Of a stretch of 64,000 bases of DNA, positions 17,799-26,474 are shown in pieces. The notes beneath the pieces are model-generated. The model did not search any database. It was given only the letters and a program-made list of their open reading frames with translations, and was not told the origin of the DNA. The stretch comes from Pedobacter sp. FW305-3-2-15-E-R2A2 (GTDB taxonomy: Bacteria; Bacteroidota; Bacteroidia; Sphingobacteriales; Sphingobacteriaceae). The first letter of the stretch is position 1, and each line of letters opens with the position of its first letter. The stretch is taken from assembly GCF_038446955.1 (NCBI RefSeq), contig NZ_CP151803.1:6076001-6140000 (forward strand), given 5' to 3'. Both the position numbers and the translations under genes were made by a program.

Positions 17799-18434
17799 AT
17801 GTATAAAAAGGCAATCTCATTCTATAAAACAAGCTGGCCTGGGTTAATATTAGTCGTAATATTTTCCTTTACTTTTATTTTTGGCTTTCTGAAAGCGACA
17901 TTTCCGGAAACTTTTTATGAAAAGGCAAGCGGAAAAATTGATACCGCCATTATTGGAATTGGTTATTATCAGAACAACCATACGGTTGCGCTGAAACTGG
18001 ATTCCGGCAACCTGACCTTACGTCAAAACTATCCACTATGGTGGTATGCGCCACACCCGAAAGCGGCAGACCTCAAATCCGGGAAACAAGTGTCTGTTTT
18101 GATGAAAAAATCTACAGGCAGCTTTTTTGGAATCAAAGCAGAAGGAAAGGTCATTCAACCCGCCTGGTTTGATATTTTAACAGATTATTTCAATTCCCCT
18201 TCGGTATTAGTGGTCATGATTGGTTGTTTCCTGCTGATCAGCATTTATCATTATATGGAGGTGATTAAGAATACCTATCTATGGATGCCTTATGCGCTGG
18301 GAATCGTGGCATTAACGGTCTTTTGGGGTTACCTGAATGTGATTATATTTACTATCGTTTTTCTCGTAGTGGTCAAATATATCCTGAAGAAAAGAAAAGC
18401 ACAACAACTCAGCAATCAGCCGGCAATTGACTGA
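17799..18434 (+). CDS. Hypothetical membrane protein
   Basis: About 211 residues from the ATG at 17799; a GTG at 17754 would add 15 residues but is less likely. One membrane span lies near the N-terminus (WPGLILVVIFSFTFIFGFL), followed by an extracytoplasmic or cytoplasmic beta-rich stretch of roughly 100 residues (TAIIGIGYYQNNHTVALKL, LWWYAPHPKAADLKSGKQV). Three hydrophobic segments at the C-terminus end in a basic tail (KKRKAQQ). I do not recognise a family. It is divergent from the sigma gene and convergent with the His-rich lipoprotein gene. Confidence 0.7.
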   Translation: MYKKAISFYKTSWPGLILVVIFSFTFIFGFLKATFPETFYEKASGKIDTAIIGIGYYQNNHTVALKLDSGNLTLRQNYPLWWYAPHPKAADLKSGKQVSVLMKKSTGSFFGIKAEGKVIQPAWFDILTDYFNSPSVLVVMIGCFLLISIYHYMEVIKNTYLWMPYALGIVALTVFWGYLNVIIFTIVFLVVVKYILKKRKAQQLSNQPAID

Positions 18435-18483
18435 TCCTATTTACTTTGATCGGCAGACTATAAGTTGACATGGGGTATAAAAC

Positions 18484-18516
18484 GTACATATGGAAGTATT
18501 TGTCTCCCATATGTAC
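18484..18516. terminator. Hairpin between convergent genes
   Basis: GTACATATGG (18484-18493) pairs with CCATATGTAC (18507-18516). Moderately T-rich flanks on both strands suggest a shared terminator for the convergent neighbours. Confidence 0.55.
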
Positions 18517-18527
18517 ATTTACATCAG

Positions 18528-19163
18528 TTAATGACCATGGCCACCTGCGGCAACCGGATGAAGCTCAAACTTCAAATCCAGGTCATTGGCTCCGGCAAAT
18601 CTGCTGGCAAAATTGACATCGCTCCAATCAGCAGCAGTGATATTGGCTTTCACCCCAGGGTTAAGGTGGCGCAACACATAGCGAAAAGTAAATCCTTCAG
18701 ATGCTTTATCAACGGTCAGGTAGCCTGTTACACCTACGTTCACCTTTTTATTGTCTTTATCCCGGTCTGCATAAGCATAGGTTAAGACTCCGGCAGGTGC
18801 TCCCAAAATAAAAGCCTGATGAATGTCATGCTTACTTAAAAACTCCTGCTGCATTTCCCGGTTGGCAAAGTCAAAGGATTTCAAGGTTAGTTTATAAGTC
18901 TTGCCTGCGGTCAGGTGCATATGCGTTCCTACGGGCGCCAAGCCTTTACTATCGAAAGAAATGGTTTCGGGTTTCGCATCAGCGATGGGATTGTAATGGA
19001 AGTGGTCGTTATGGGCTTCACGTTCCACTTCCAGGAAAGTAAGCTCTGCCTTTCCGATTTCTTCTTCCGGTATTTCTGGTTTCGGATCCTTCTTACAGGC
19101 GTTAAAAGTTAATGCAATGATTGCAACTAAAACAGCTAATGAGTAATGACGTAATTTGTTCAT
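18528..19163 (-). CDS. His-rich lipoprotein linked to a TonB receptor
   Basis: 211 residues with a lipoprotein leader ending FNA-Cys23, followed by KKDPKPEIPEEE. The mature part is His-rich: REAHNDHFHYNP near residue 50, GTHMHL near 80, and a terminal AAGGHGH. These features suggest binding of a transition metal at the outer membrane or in the periplasm. It is the last gene of a minus-strand run after a TonB receptor (26 bp gap) and a small His/Cys protein, and probably works with that receptor. I do not recognise a named family; the metal-binding role is inferred from composition and context. Confidence 0.75.
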   Translation of the reverse strand: MNKLRHYSLAVLVAIIALTFNACKKDPKPEIPEEEIGKAELTFLEVEREAHNDHFHYNPIADAKPETISFDSKGLAPVGTHMHLTAGKTYKLTLKSFDFANREMQQEFLSKHDIHQAFILGAPAGVLTYAYADRDKDNKKVNVGVTGYLTVDKASEGFTFRYVLRHLNPGVKANITAADWSDVNFASRFAGANDLDLKFELHPVAAGGHGH

Positions 19164-19189
19164 GTTTGTAATTTATTATTGGTAAGCAA

Positions 19190-21289
19190 TTAAAATTTAT
19201 AGGCTAAACGAAGGGTAATATTTCTTCCCATATCATGGGTATAATACCGGTAGCGGTTCATGTAATCTTTGTAGGCCGTATTGAAAAGGTTATCGACGGT
19301 CAGGTTTAAACCCAATTCCCGGGCAGCAAATTTGAATCGGGCACCTGCTGCCAGTTGAATCAGCTGATAGCCTGGCGGAGGAGCTGCATAATCACTTTCC
19401 GGTTCATACCGGGTTTGTCTTCTGACCAGACTATGTCCCAGCTGTAAATACGCCGTGTTTTGTTGATCGGGATTCAGATCAAACTTCAGGGAATGGGTGA
19501 TTCTGTCGGATGGAATATAAGGCAGGTATTTATCTTCGCTCAGGTCTTTCGCCCGAACAACAGCTGCATTTAGCTGATAAGACAGATGAGCAAGGAAAGT
19601 GTATGTTCCTGACAAGTCAGCTCCTGTAAATAAGGCATTGGTTTGCCCGTATCTGAATATCGGATAAGTCCCCGCGATGGTTTGGCGGAAATTGTCATCC
19701 GGCCTGGTATAGATATAATTGTGGAGGTATTGGGCGTATACATCCAGATTGAAAAAAAGTTCAGAAGAAATACGTCTGATGGAGCTTACCCATTTATAGC
19801 CTTGTTCGGCTTTGATGTCTGCATTTCCGATTTCAAATAAACCGGCACCATGATGTAAGCCGTTACTAAACAACTCATTTGCCGTTGGTGCCCTCCAGGC
19901 AAGGCCGATATTGGAAGACAAATGCCATTCTGGATTGATTTTCCATAATGCGCCAACAGATCCCGTTACATTGTGAAAACGACGCTGTCCGCCATAAGAT
20001 TCGGATTGTTCATACTGATACCTGAACCCTGCAGCTTCAAATGTTTTAAAATCGTAACGTATTCCTGCTTCAAATTCAAAAGTCTTTCCGGCCCAACGCT
20101 GCATCAAAAATACACCCGATGTAAAGCTGTCGTAATTTGGAATAAAAGTATTGGCCAGTGTTCCAGGGATATTGTTATTGACCTGAACAGTTCCATTAAA
20201 TCCAAACAAACGCTTAGATCCGTTTTGCAGCTGTTGTTCGAAATTCAGGTCCATGGTATGCGTACGGAGTACTAGGTCTGTGATCGGTAAAGCCTCCCGG
20301 TCTCCACGCCGGAAATCAAACTCTTTTCTATGATTCCGCTGATAACCATAAACCACAGACAGGGATTTTCCTTCCTTAAAATCATAATTGGCTTTTAGCT
20401 TCATCAGGTCGTGGAAAATCCGTTGTCTCGGAGCAGTAATGCGATAGGTAAAATCATACGATTCCAAAGGCCGTCCATGGGCTATTCTGGCTTCAATATC
20501 TTCCTTTGTGCCCACATGTGCACTGTATAAAATTCCCAGTTCCGTACTGAACCGGCTATAGAAGGCTTCATAACTTGAATTCGCAGTCGTGTATCCCAAT
20601 GCAGCAGAATAATTCAGTTCGTTGACTCCGGTATTTCCCAGGTAATAATCAGCAGTTCGGATATTTCCAGCTTTCTTTAATGTCCCCTGAACCCTCCAGC
20701 CAAATCCAGGTAATTGTTTCAGTCCGCCGTTAAGCATTGCGGAAGCAGTACCGGCCCTTCCATTCGAAGCCCCGCTGAGGTTTATACTTCCGCCAATCCC
20801 TTCAGAGACTGGCAAAACAGGCGGTTCTACAATCACCACCCCCGCGAGTGCTTCTGCACCGTACCTGACAGATTCAGCTCCTTTGACCACCTGTATCCGC
20901 GTTGCAATTGCCGGATCAATTTCCGGAGCATGTTCTGCCCCCCACTGCTGCCCTTCCAGTCTGATCCCATTATTCAGGATCAGGATGCGGTTGCTGTGTA
21001 GTCCATGGATCACTGGTTTAGAAATGGTAGCACCTGATTTCAGCATGCTTACGCCCGAAACAGCAGTTAAGGTCTCCGCCAATGTTCCTCCCTTAGAAAG
21101 TTCCAGCTCCCTTTGATTTAGTGTGGTAGAAATACTGGTTTTAGGCCGTTGTTTTTGCCCTCCTTTTACCCCCACCTCTTTCAGCTGAATCACAGCAGGT
21201 TTCGACAAGGTATCCGGAGTTTTCTGCGCATAGGAATAACCCGCAGATAAATACAGGGCAAAAGGGATTAAAAATAACCTCTTTAACAT
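19190..21289 (-). CDS. TonB-dependent receptor, probably for a metal ion or metal chelate
   Basis: 699 residues with a signal peptide (ends SYAQ). The plug domain (about 45-165) carries LAETLTAVSGVSMLKSGATISKP-type and HGLHSNRILILNNGIRLEGQQW segments, then VVKGAESVRYGAEALAGVV. The barrel ends ITLRLAYKF. It lacks the CarboxypepD and STN domains of SusC proteins. The plug signature resembles receptors of the ZnuD / heavy-metal group, and both flanking operon members are rich in His. Zinc or another divalent metal is the best guess, but a siderophore or other ligand cannot be excluded. Confidence 0.88.
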   Translation of the reverse strand: MLKRLFLIPFALYLSAGYSYAQKTPDTLSKPAVIQLKEVGVKGGQKQRPKTSISTTLNQRELELSKGGTLAETLTAVSGVSMLKSGATISKPVIHGLHSNRILILNNGIRLEGQQWGAEHAPEIDPAIATRIQVVKGAESVRYGAEALAGVVIVEPPVLPVSEGIGGSINLSGASNGRAGTASAMLNGGLKQLPGFGWRVQGTLKKAGNIRTADYYLGNTGVNELNYSAALGYTTANSSYEAFYSRFSTELGILYSAHVGTKEDIEARIAHGRPLESYDFTYRITAPRQRIFHDLMKLKANYDFKEGKSLSVVYGYQRNHRKEFDFRRGDREALPITDLVLRTHTMDLNFEQQLQNGSKRLFGFNGTVQVNNNIPGTLANTFIPNYDSFTSGVFLMQRWAGKTFEFEAGIRYDFKTFEAAGFRYQYEQSESYGGQRRFHNVTGSVGALWKINPEWHLSSNIGLAWRAPTANELFSNGLHHGAGLFEIGNADIKAEQGYKWVSSIRRISSELFFNLDVYAQYLHNYIYTRPDDNFRQTIAGTYPIFRYGQTNALFTGADLSGTYTFLAHLSYQLNAAVVRAKDLSEDKYLPYIPSDRITHSLKFDLNPDQQNTAYLQLGHSLVRRQTRYEPESDYAAPPPGYQLIQLAAGARFKFAARELGLNLTVDNLFNTAYKDYMNRYRYYTHDMGRNITLRLAYKF

Positions 21290-21349
21290 AGAAAAAAATT
21301 AAAAATGAAATGATGATGCGCTGGATGCAACGCATAGAAAAATAAAAGC

Positions 21350-21697
21350 CTAAGCTAAAACCGGGGGGCCTCTGTTGATCCGGCCAACGATCGGCAAACG
21401 GATTAACCCTTTCTCAGCAGTGGCTTCAAACGTAAGCTGAGCTATATCCAGATGGGCCAGGAAAACTGAAGTGATAGCAATTAAAGGGATGGGATGATGC
21501 TTCGTCAGCAGCTGACAAAAATTACATTTGATGTGGTTGGTACTCAATTTATCATGACCATCAGGTCTCAATTCCAAACCTTCGTCGTGATGGTGATGCA
21601 TCTCCAAAATAGGCATCCCCGAAAAAACAGCAACCATCAGGAAGAGGAGCAATCTTGTTGCTACCCATAAAAACAGTTCTTTTCTTCCTTTTATCAC
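21350..21697 (-). CDS. Small His/Cys-containing membrane-anchored or exported protein
   Basis: 115 residues starting at GTG (21697). A basic N-terminus and a hydrophobic segment (about 8-28) are followed by EMHHHHDEG, then NHIKCNFCQLLTKHH, a CxxC flanked by His. It heads the operon with the metal-type TonB receptor, 60 bp upstream of it. Such small proteins are commonly found ahead of metal receptors, and a periplasmic metal relay or sensor role is an inference. A 17-bp palindrome overlaps the start codon, so regulation at this site is likely. Confidence 0.7.
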   Translation of the reverse strand: MIKGRKELFLWVATRLLLFLMVAVFSGMPILEMHHHHDEGLELRPDGHDKLSTNHIKCNFCQLLTKHHPIPLIAITSVFLAHLDIAQLTFEATAEKGLIRLPIVGRINRGPPVLA

Positions 21698-21712
21698 GCA
21701 ACAAAGTTGCGT
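21696..21712. promoter_or_regulatory. Palindrome, candidate Fur/Zur-family operator
   Basis: ACGCAACAAAGTTGCGT is a perfect 7-3-7 inverted repeat overlapping the GTG start of the small His/Cys protein and lying between that operon and the divergent ABC exporter genes. The size fits a Fur-family box such as Zur. The regulator is not known and the assignment is an inference from operon content. Confidence 0.45.
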
Positions 21713-21868
21713 TTTATTTCCTTAACTTCATACTCGATCCCAGATTATTTTTGAATCCGGCGCTTACCAAAAGATCTCTGCAACCGTAACTCGCTCATTG
21801 TAACAATATAAGCTGATCTCCATCTTAATTAAATAAAAGCTTTATGCCATTAAAAGATCAAAGCCGAT

Positions 21869-22507
21869 ATGTTAGATTTTCAACAATTCAAAAAATTATA
21901 CGCCGGGCACCTTGTCCTTGAAATTGATAAAATGACCATCGATCCCGGGATTTACTGGCTGAAGGGCGCAAACGGATCAGGAAAAAGTACGTTGTTAAAA
22001 GCCATAGCCGGACTGCTTTCTTTTGAAGGACAGATCAGCCTCTCTCCTGGTATCGACTTGAAAAAACAAAGTGTAGCCTATCGGAAAGTCGTCAATTTTG
22101 CGGAGGCCGAACCGATCTTCCCCGAATTCCTGACGGGAGAGGAAATGATCCAGATGTTTACCAGTGCCAAAGCTGGTCAGCCCGGACAAGCGGGAGATTA
22201 CCTGGAAAGCATGCAAATGCAGCACTATGTAAAGCAACCCATCAGTACTTATTCCAGCGGAATGCTGAAGAAATTATCACTCGTTCTGGCCTTCATTGGT
22301 CAGCCCGAACTGATCTTACTGGATGAACCCTTAATTACCATTGACAGCGACTCTCTCCAGGTCCTTTACTCCTGGATCGTAGAAAAGCATCAAAAAGATG
22401 GAACCAGTTTTCTATTGGCTTCTCACCAGGCACTGGAACATGAAAGCCTTTCCAAAGCCCAGGTATTATGGGTAGAAAAGCAGACTTTAAAAGCCATTGC
22501 CCAATGA
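21869..22507 (+). CDS. ABC transporter ATP-binding protein
   Basis: A 212-residue single nucleotide-binding domain: Walker A GANGSGKST (about 34-42), the Q-loop region, signature YSSGMLKKLSL (about 130), Walker B LILLDEP (about 150), and an H-loop (ASHQ). It has no membrane segments. It is translationally coupled to the next gene, which encodes the membrane subunit, through an ATGA overlap at 22504-22507. Export is more likely than import because no binding protein is present. Substrate unknown. Confidence 0.92.
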   Translation: MLDFQQFKKLYAGHLVLEIDKMTIDPGIYWLKGANGSGKSTLLKAIAGLLSFEGQISLSPGIDLKKQSVAYRKVVNFAEAEPIFPEFLTGEEMIQMFTSAKAGQPGQAGDYLESMQMQHYVKQPISTYSSGMLKKLSLVLAFIGQPELILLDEPLITIDSDSLQVLYSWIVEKHQKDGTSFLLASHQALEHESLSKAQVLWVEKQTLKAIAQ

Positions 22508-23616
22508 CCGGATCTTTAACGCAACTGCTGATCAAAACATTCTCCAGAGGCTTCTTCCGTGTGCATTCGGGAATGTTGCTGTTTTTGTTTGTCGCAGTTT
22601 TCAGCTATTGTTTCTTTATCCTGACGGCAGGAACGATCACGCCAGACAAAGCATTGGTATTTAACATTATTTTTCTGCTCAGCTTTGCGAGCGCCCCGAT
22701 CATGATGATTCTCGTCTTTATCGTCTGGCTGATTTATACCGTAAAAAGCTGGCAATATGTAGCGGCACAACTGCGCATGGATCAATACCAGTTCCTTTTT
22801 TACAGCAGTACTGCCCTGAGTAAAAGAAAACAATTTAAAAGCTGGTTTTTCGCGCAACTGTTCATTTCCATTCCCCTCATTGTTTATGGATTATTCAGTC
22901 TGGTTGCAGGAGCCATTTATGGACATTACCTCATCCCTGTGCTGATCGTTATTTACCTGCTGTTATTAAATGGCATCAGCGCCTTCCTTTATCTTCAGCT
23001 GATGAACCGCATCATGCGAAACGAGGAATCGACCACGCTAAACAAACTGACGAATAGTTGGAAAAAGCCATTCTCCATTTTGTTTCTTTATGACATCATC
23101 CACCGGAAGAAACTGGCTTTTTTAATCACTAAAATACTCTGCTGGGCGATTTTATCGGGTATATTTTTGCTTTTTGCAGATTTAAGAAACGATCTCAGGA
23201 TCGCAGGAATGGCGATATTAGGGGTTGCGGTTGCCCATACTTTCCTGATCTATCAGGGGCAGCGTTTTGAGGTTCAGTATTTAAGCTTTTCTAAAAATTT
23301 TCCTTATTCCAGAAACAGGCTTTATGTACAACTCACCCTGTTGTATGTTTTGCTTTTATTGCCTGAAGGAATCTGGCTGTTCATCCGCTTTGATGCGATC
23401 ACCGCATCAGGTTTATTTCTTCTGATGCTGAGCATTACCTTATTGTTCCGCAGCCTGCTGTATTGGCTGGGACTCCATATGAACAGTTACCTGCCCTGGG
23501 TCTTTGGACTTTTTATCCTGTTCTTCTGGATCATTATGTTTCAGTGGATCTGGGTTCTTATTCCGATAAACTTCTTTTTATCCTATGCCTTGTTTTTCAG
23601 AAATTATTACCGGTAA
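22504..23616 (+). CDS. ABC transporter membrane subunit (putative)
   Basis: About 370 residues with 9-10 hydrophobic segments, e.g. GMLLFLFVAVFSYCFFIL, IYLLLLNGISAFLYL, and a C-terminal block of spans ending FFRNYYR. The ATG at 22504 overlaps the stop of the ATPase gene (ATGA), so this start is preferred over an upstream in-frame ATG inside the ATPase gene. No large extracytoplasmic MacB-like domain is visible. Together with the ATPase it should form a two-component exporter. The family is not recognised beyond this pairing. Confidence 0.8.
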   Translation: MTGSLTQLLIKTFSRGFFRVHSGMLLFLFVAVFSYCFFILTAGTITPDKALVFNIIFLLSFASAPIMMILVFIVWLIYTVKSWQYVAAQLRMDQYQFLFYSSTALSKRKQFKSWFFAQLFISIPLIVYGLFSLVAGAIYGHYLIPVLIVIYLLLLNGISAFLYLQLMNRIMRNEESTTLNKLTNSWKKPFSILFLYDIIHRKKLAFLITKILCWAILSGIFLLFADLRNDLRIAGMAILGVAVAHTFLIYQGQRFEVQYLSFSKNFPYSRNRLYVQLTLLYVLLLLPEGIWLFIRFDAITASGLFLLMLSITLLFRSLLYWLGLHMNSYLPWVFGLFILFFWIIMFQWIWVLIPINFFLSYALFFRNYYR

Positions 23617-23641
23617 AATAGGATTTCAGCAGCAATCAATA

Positions 23642-23914
23642 TTAGCTTAAATAGTCGTAAAGTTCGTAAGCGATGGCACAAAGTAAGCAAAAACCTATTC
23701 CAAAAAACAAGAGCCCAGAGACTCTCTTTTTATAGGCAAAGAACAAAATTATTCCTACAGACAGGAGTAATGGTCCACTAAAAAAAACTTGAATATATCC
23801 TTGGAAAGGGAAAACTTCCTCTGGCCATATAAAAAATAAAATGATCGGACTAACCAGGAAAACCCCTATGCCGTATATAATTTTTAAACCAGCTCCTTGT
23901 ATCGTTCTTAACAT
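23642..23914 (-). CDS. Small hypothetical membrane protein
   Basis: 90 residues with three predicted hydrophobic segments (IIYGIGVFLVSPIILFFIW, IQVFFSGPLLLSVGIILFF, GLLFFGIGFCLLCAIAY) separated by short basic loops. No recognisable family and no close operon partner. It is convergent with the ABC membrane subunit gene and divergent from the next membrane protein. Hydrophobic composition and a clean start support it as a real gene. Confidence 0.6.
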   Translation of the reverse strand: MLRTIQGAGLKIIYGIGVFLVSPIILFFIWPEEVFPFQGYIQVFFSGPLLLSVGIILFFAYKKRVSGLLFFGIGFCLLCAIAYELYDYLS

Positions 23915-23972
23915 AAATATTTATGCAAATTATTCTATTTAAATTGAATCATCAAGCCCTGCAACTTATTGA

Positions 23973-24004
23973 TTTGGAAGTGTTTTGCAATTAATGTAAT
24001 TTTG
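23973..24004 (+). promoter_or_regulatory. Bacteroidota-type promoter
   Basis: TTTG (23973-23976), 20 nt, TAATTTTG (23997-24004). It predicts a transcript start near 24011 and therefore supports the ATG at 24041 over an upstream TTG as the start of the next gene. Confidence 0.6.
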
Positions 24005-24040
24005 CAGCCTGCTAAAGGGGAAATAAAAAGCGACACATAC

Positions 24041-24661
24041 ATGAGGAGTAGGAAAGAGAAAATGCCTGTATTTATACAGGCGATGTACGGTACTGTGATT
24101 GGTTTAAGCTTTTTTCAACTGGCACTTAAAACTCCTGTCCAACCGGATATCATCAGTTCCGCTGCTACTTTAACCAATTTTTTAACCAGTACTTCTTTCT
24201 TCCGCTTGTTGTTTTTAGTCTTGACGGTCCTTCTGGTTGCACAGGAATGGGTTGCTCAGGAGCAGACAAAAAAATCAAAACGCCCGCTTTACTGGCACTA
24301 TATCCCTCAATTCCTAGCCCTGTTCTGTCTCTCTCAGATGTTTACCGCTCTGGAAACACTTCAGCTTAAATACTGGTATGCCAATGCACTCGGCTATACG
24401 TTATGTAATGTTTTCGGCTTTTTTCTCCGCAATAAGGAAACCCATAAAACAACCAATATCCTTCAATATTTAAGGTATCTGATCCAGGTATTCCTGCTGG
24501 AAATCTTCTTTTTTATGATCCCGGCAGATTTCATCTGGCCTTTCTACCTGATTGCTTTTTTAGTAACGGCGTATGTACTCGTTTTTATCTGGTGGTTATG
24601 CAAAGTCCTTACTTTGTATTTTCAGCTAAAGGATAGCCCTTATCAATCCAATCCGTCTTAA
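24041..24661 (+). CDS. Hypothetical multi-spanning membrane protein
   Basis: 206 residues from the ATG at 24041. About six hydrophobic segments are visible, including AMYGTVIGLSFFQLAL, FFRLLFLVLTVLLVAQEW and FLLEIFFFMIPADFIWPFYLIAFLVTAYVLVFIW-type stretches. I do not recognise the family. Its last 53 bp overlap the 3' end of the convergent rhodanese-like gene, which is unusually deep for convergent neighbours. It has a promoter of its own just upstream. Confidence 0.65.
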   Translation: MRSRKEKMPVFIQAMYGTVIGLSFFQLALKTPVQPDIISSAATLTNFLTSTSFFRLLFLVLTVLLVAQEWVAQEQTKKSKRPLYWHYIPQFLALFCLSQMFTALETLQLKYWYANALGYTLCNVFGFFLRNKETHKTTNILQYLRYLIQVFLLEIFFFMIPADFIWPFYLIAFLVTAYVLVFIWWLCKVLTLYFQLKDSPYQSNPS

Positions 24662-25082
24662 CATTTACAGGCAATTCCAATAGCCTGGCATTCTTAAACT
24701 TCAGGTCGTTGAGCAGCTGAAATGCAGGCCTGATATTCGGACATTTATCCATCGGGCAACAGCCACAATAAACCACCAATGCTGTATTTGCAGGAAGTCC
24801 TTTTAATGCTTGTGCGAATTTCTTCAGGTTTTCCTTTTCACTGGCAGCACCCATATTTACCGCTCCTTTAATGTTCTGAACCACGCCAATGTTATAGATC
24901 TTAACCTTCTGACCCCCACGGATCATTTTAACCAGGGTTTCAGGTTTCATCAACTGGCTGCTTGTCCAGGTATTTTTCTGTAAAGTAGCGCCCGTAGAAG
25001 GAAGTACCTGTGCTTGTGAAAAGCCAAATATGCCGACCATTAACAGGGTCAGCAGCGTGCTGCGAAAGGTGGTATTGTTCAT
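24609..25082 (-). CDS. Exported rhodanese-like protein with a Cys-rich loop
   Basis: 157 residues with a signal peptide ending FSQAQ (about 25). A rhodanese-fold domain follows (about 45-150), with VKIYNIG, the KGAVNMGA entry loop, and an active-site region VVYCGCCPMDKCPN holding Cys106, Cys108, Cys109 and Cys114. The loop has more cysteines than a normal CxxxxxR rhodanese loop, so it may carry or sense sulfur or bind a metal rather than act as a simple thiosulfate sulfurtransferase. Its 3' end overlaps the convergent membrane-protein gene by 53 bp. Confidence 0.78.
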   Translation of the reverse strand: MNNTTFRSTLLTLLMVGIFGFSQAQVLPSTGATLQKNTWTSSQLMKPETLVKMIRGGQKVKIYNIGVVQNIKGAVNMGAASEKENLKKFAQALKGLPANTALVVYCGCCPMDKCPNIRPAFQLLNDLKFKNARLLELPVNVKTDWIDKGYPLAENTK

Positions 25083-25154
25083 ATTCTTTAAATAATGCTG
25101 TAGCGGAGCAAGTTAAACATAAGCCGGAAAACTCCGGAAAGATCAATACATTCT

Positions 25155-26468
25155 TTACACGATCTGGTTTAAGATCAATACCCCTATTAAGCCAATCACC
25201 GCTACCAGCGTTTCCATGATAGACCAGGACCGGATCGTATCTTTAATTCCGAGGTTAAAATACTCTTTGAACATCCAGAATCCAGGGTCATTGACATGAG
25301 AAAACATTAAACTTCCCGCACCGATGGAAAGTACCATCAGCTCCGGATTTACGTTCGAGTTGATCATTAGCGGCGCAATAATTCCGGCAGCAGTTAAGCC
25401 CGCAACAGTTGCAGAACCCAGACAAACGCGGATCACCGCAGCAATCAGCCAGCCCAGGAATAAAGGTTCGATAGACAAACCTGCCAGGACATCCCCGATT
25501 TCTTTACTCACCCCACTATCCGAAAGCACCTGTTTTAAAGCACCTGATCCACCAATAATGAGCAGGATCATGGCAATATCTTTGACCGCATCGCCATAGA
25601 TGGACATCACTTCCTTCATGCTCTTTCCCATCTTTATCCCAAGGGTGAAAGTGGTCAGACATAAAGTAAGAAACATCACAATGGAAGGCTCAGCTAAGAA
25701 ACCGGCAAAGCCCGTTACCGCAGGGTTGTCTTTAAACAGCAAGACACAGACCGTCGTCAATGCCATTACAATTACCGGCAACAGCGCCGAGATGAAACTA
25801 TTCCAGGTACCCGGCAATTTCTCTTCAGGTAAATCATCAGACTGAAAAGTTTTAAGCGGTACGGCAACAATATTTTTTAATGTTTTTGAATAAACAGGCC
25901 CTGCGATAATGATCGCTGGAATAGCGAGCATGATACCGTAAAACATGGTGAGTCCCATATTGGCATGGAACTGTAATACTAAAGCAGCAGGTGAAGGATG
26001 TGGCGGCAGGAAACCATGTGTAACCGATAAAGCAGCCAGCATTGGAAGCCCCAGGTATACTGCAGGTAATTTGTATTTGTAGACCACCGAAAAAATAAGC
26101 GGCACCATGAGTACAAAACCAACATTATAGAATAAAGGAATCCCGATGATAAAGCCAGTAGTCATTAATCCCCATTGAATGTATTTACGTCCAAAGATCT
26201 TCATCATTACCGCAGCGATTTTCTGTGCAGCTCCACTTGCAGCAACAAGCTTGCCCAGCATGGCTCCAAATACGATCACAATAATCAAGGAACCCAGGAT
26301 GTCCCCTACTCCTTTTTGTACAGATTTAGTAATGCCCGTTAAGGGAACACCCAATGATAAACCTGCAAGGATAGACACAAAAAGAAAAGCAATAAAGGCA
26401 TTGATCTTGCCCCAGGTGGTCAGCAAAACAAGCAACAGAATGCAACCGATAACGATAAGTACAGTCAT
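25155..26468 (-). CDS. Gluconate:H+ symporter family permease (GntP)
   Basis: 437 residues with about 12-14 hydrophobic segments and GntP family hallmarks: GDILGSLIIVIVFGAMLGKLVAASGAAQKIA, then HGFLPPHPSPAAL in the middle, and IGAGSLMFSHVNDPGFWMFKEYF near the C-terminus. The family imports gluconate and related aldonates; some members take D-serine or other C3-C6 acids. It begins 6 bp after the upstream GH20 gene ends, so the two are almost certainly co-transcribed. The local context (hexosaminidases, KDG kinase) suggests import of amino-aldonic acids. Confidence 0.92.
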   Translation of the reverse strand: MTVLIVIGCILLLVLLTTWGKINAFIAFLFVSILAGLSLGVPLTGITKSVQKGVGDILGSLIIVIVFGAMLGKLVAASGAAQKIAAVMMKIFGRKYIQWGLMTTGFIIGIPLFYNVGFVLMVPLIFSVVYKYKLPAVYLGLPMLAALSVTHGFLPPHPSPAALVLQFHANMGLTMFYGIMLAIPAIIIAGPVYSKTLKNIVAVPLKTFQSDDLPEEKLPGTWNSFISALLPVIVMALTTVCVLLFKDNPAVTGFAGFLAEPSIVMFLTLCLTTFTLGIKMGKSMKEVMSIYGDAVKDIAMILLIIGGSGALKQVLSDSGVSKEIGDVLAGLSIEPLFLGWLIAAVIRVCLGSATVAGLTAAGIIAPLMINSNVNPELMVLSIGAGSLMFSHVNDPGFWMFKEYFNLGIKDTIRSWSIMETLVAVIGLIGVLILNQIV

Positions 26469-26474
26469 GGATTT

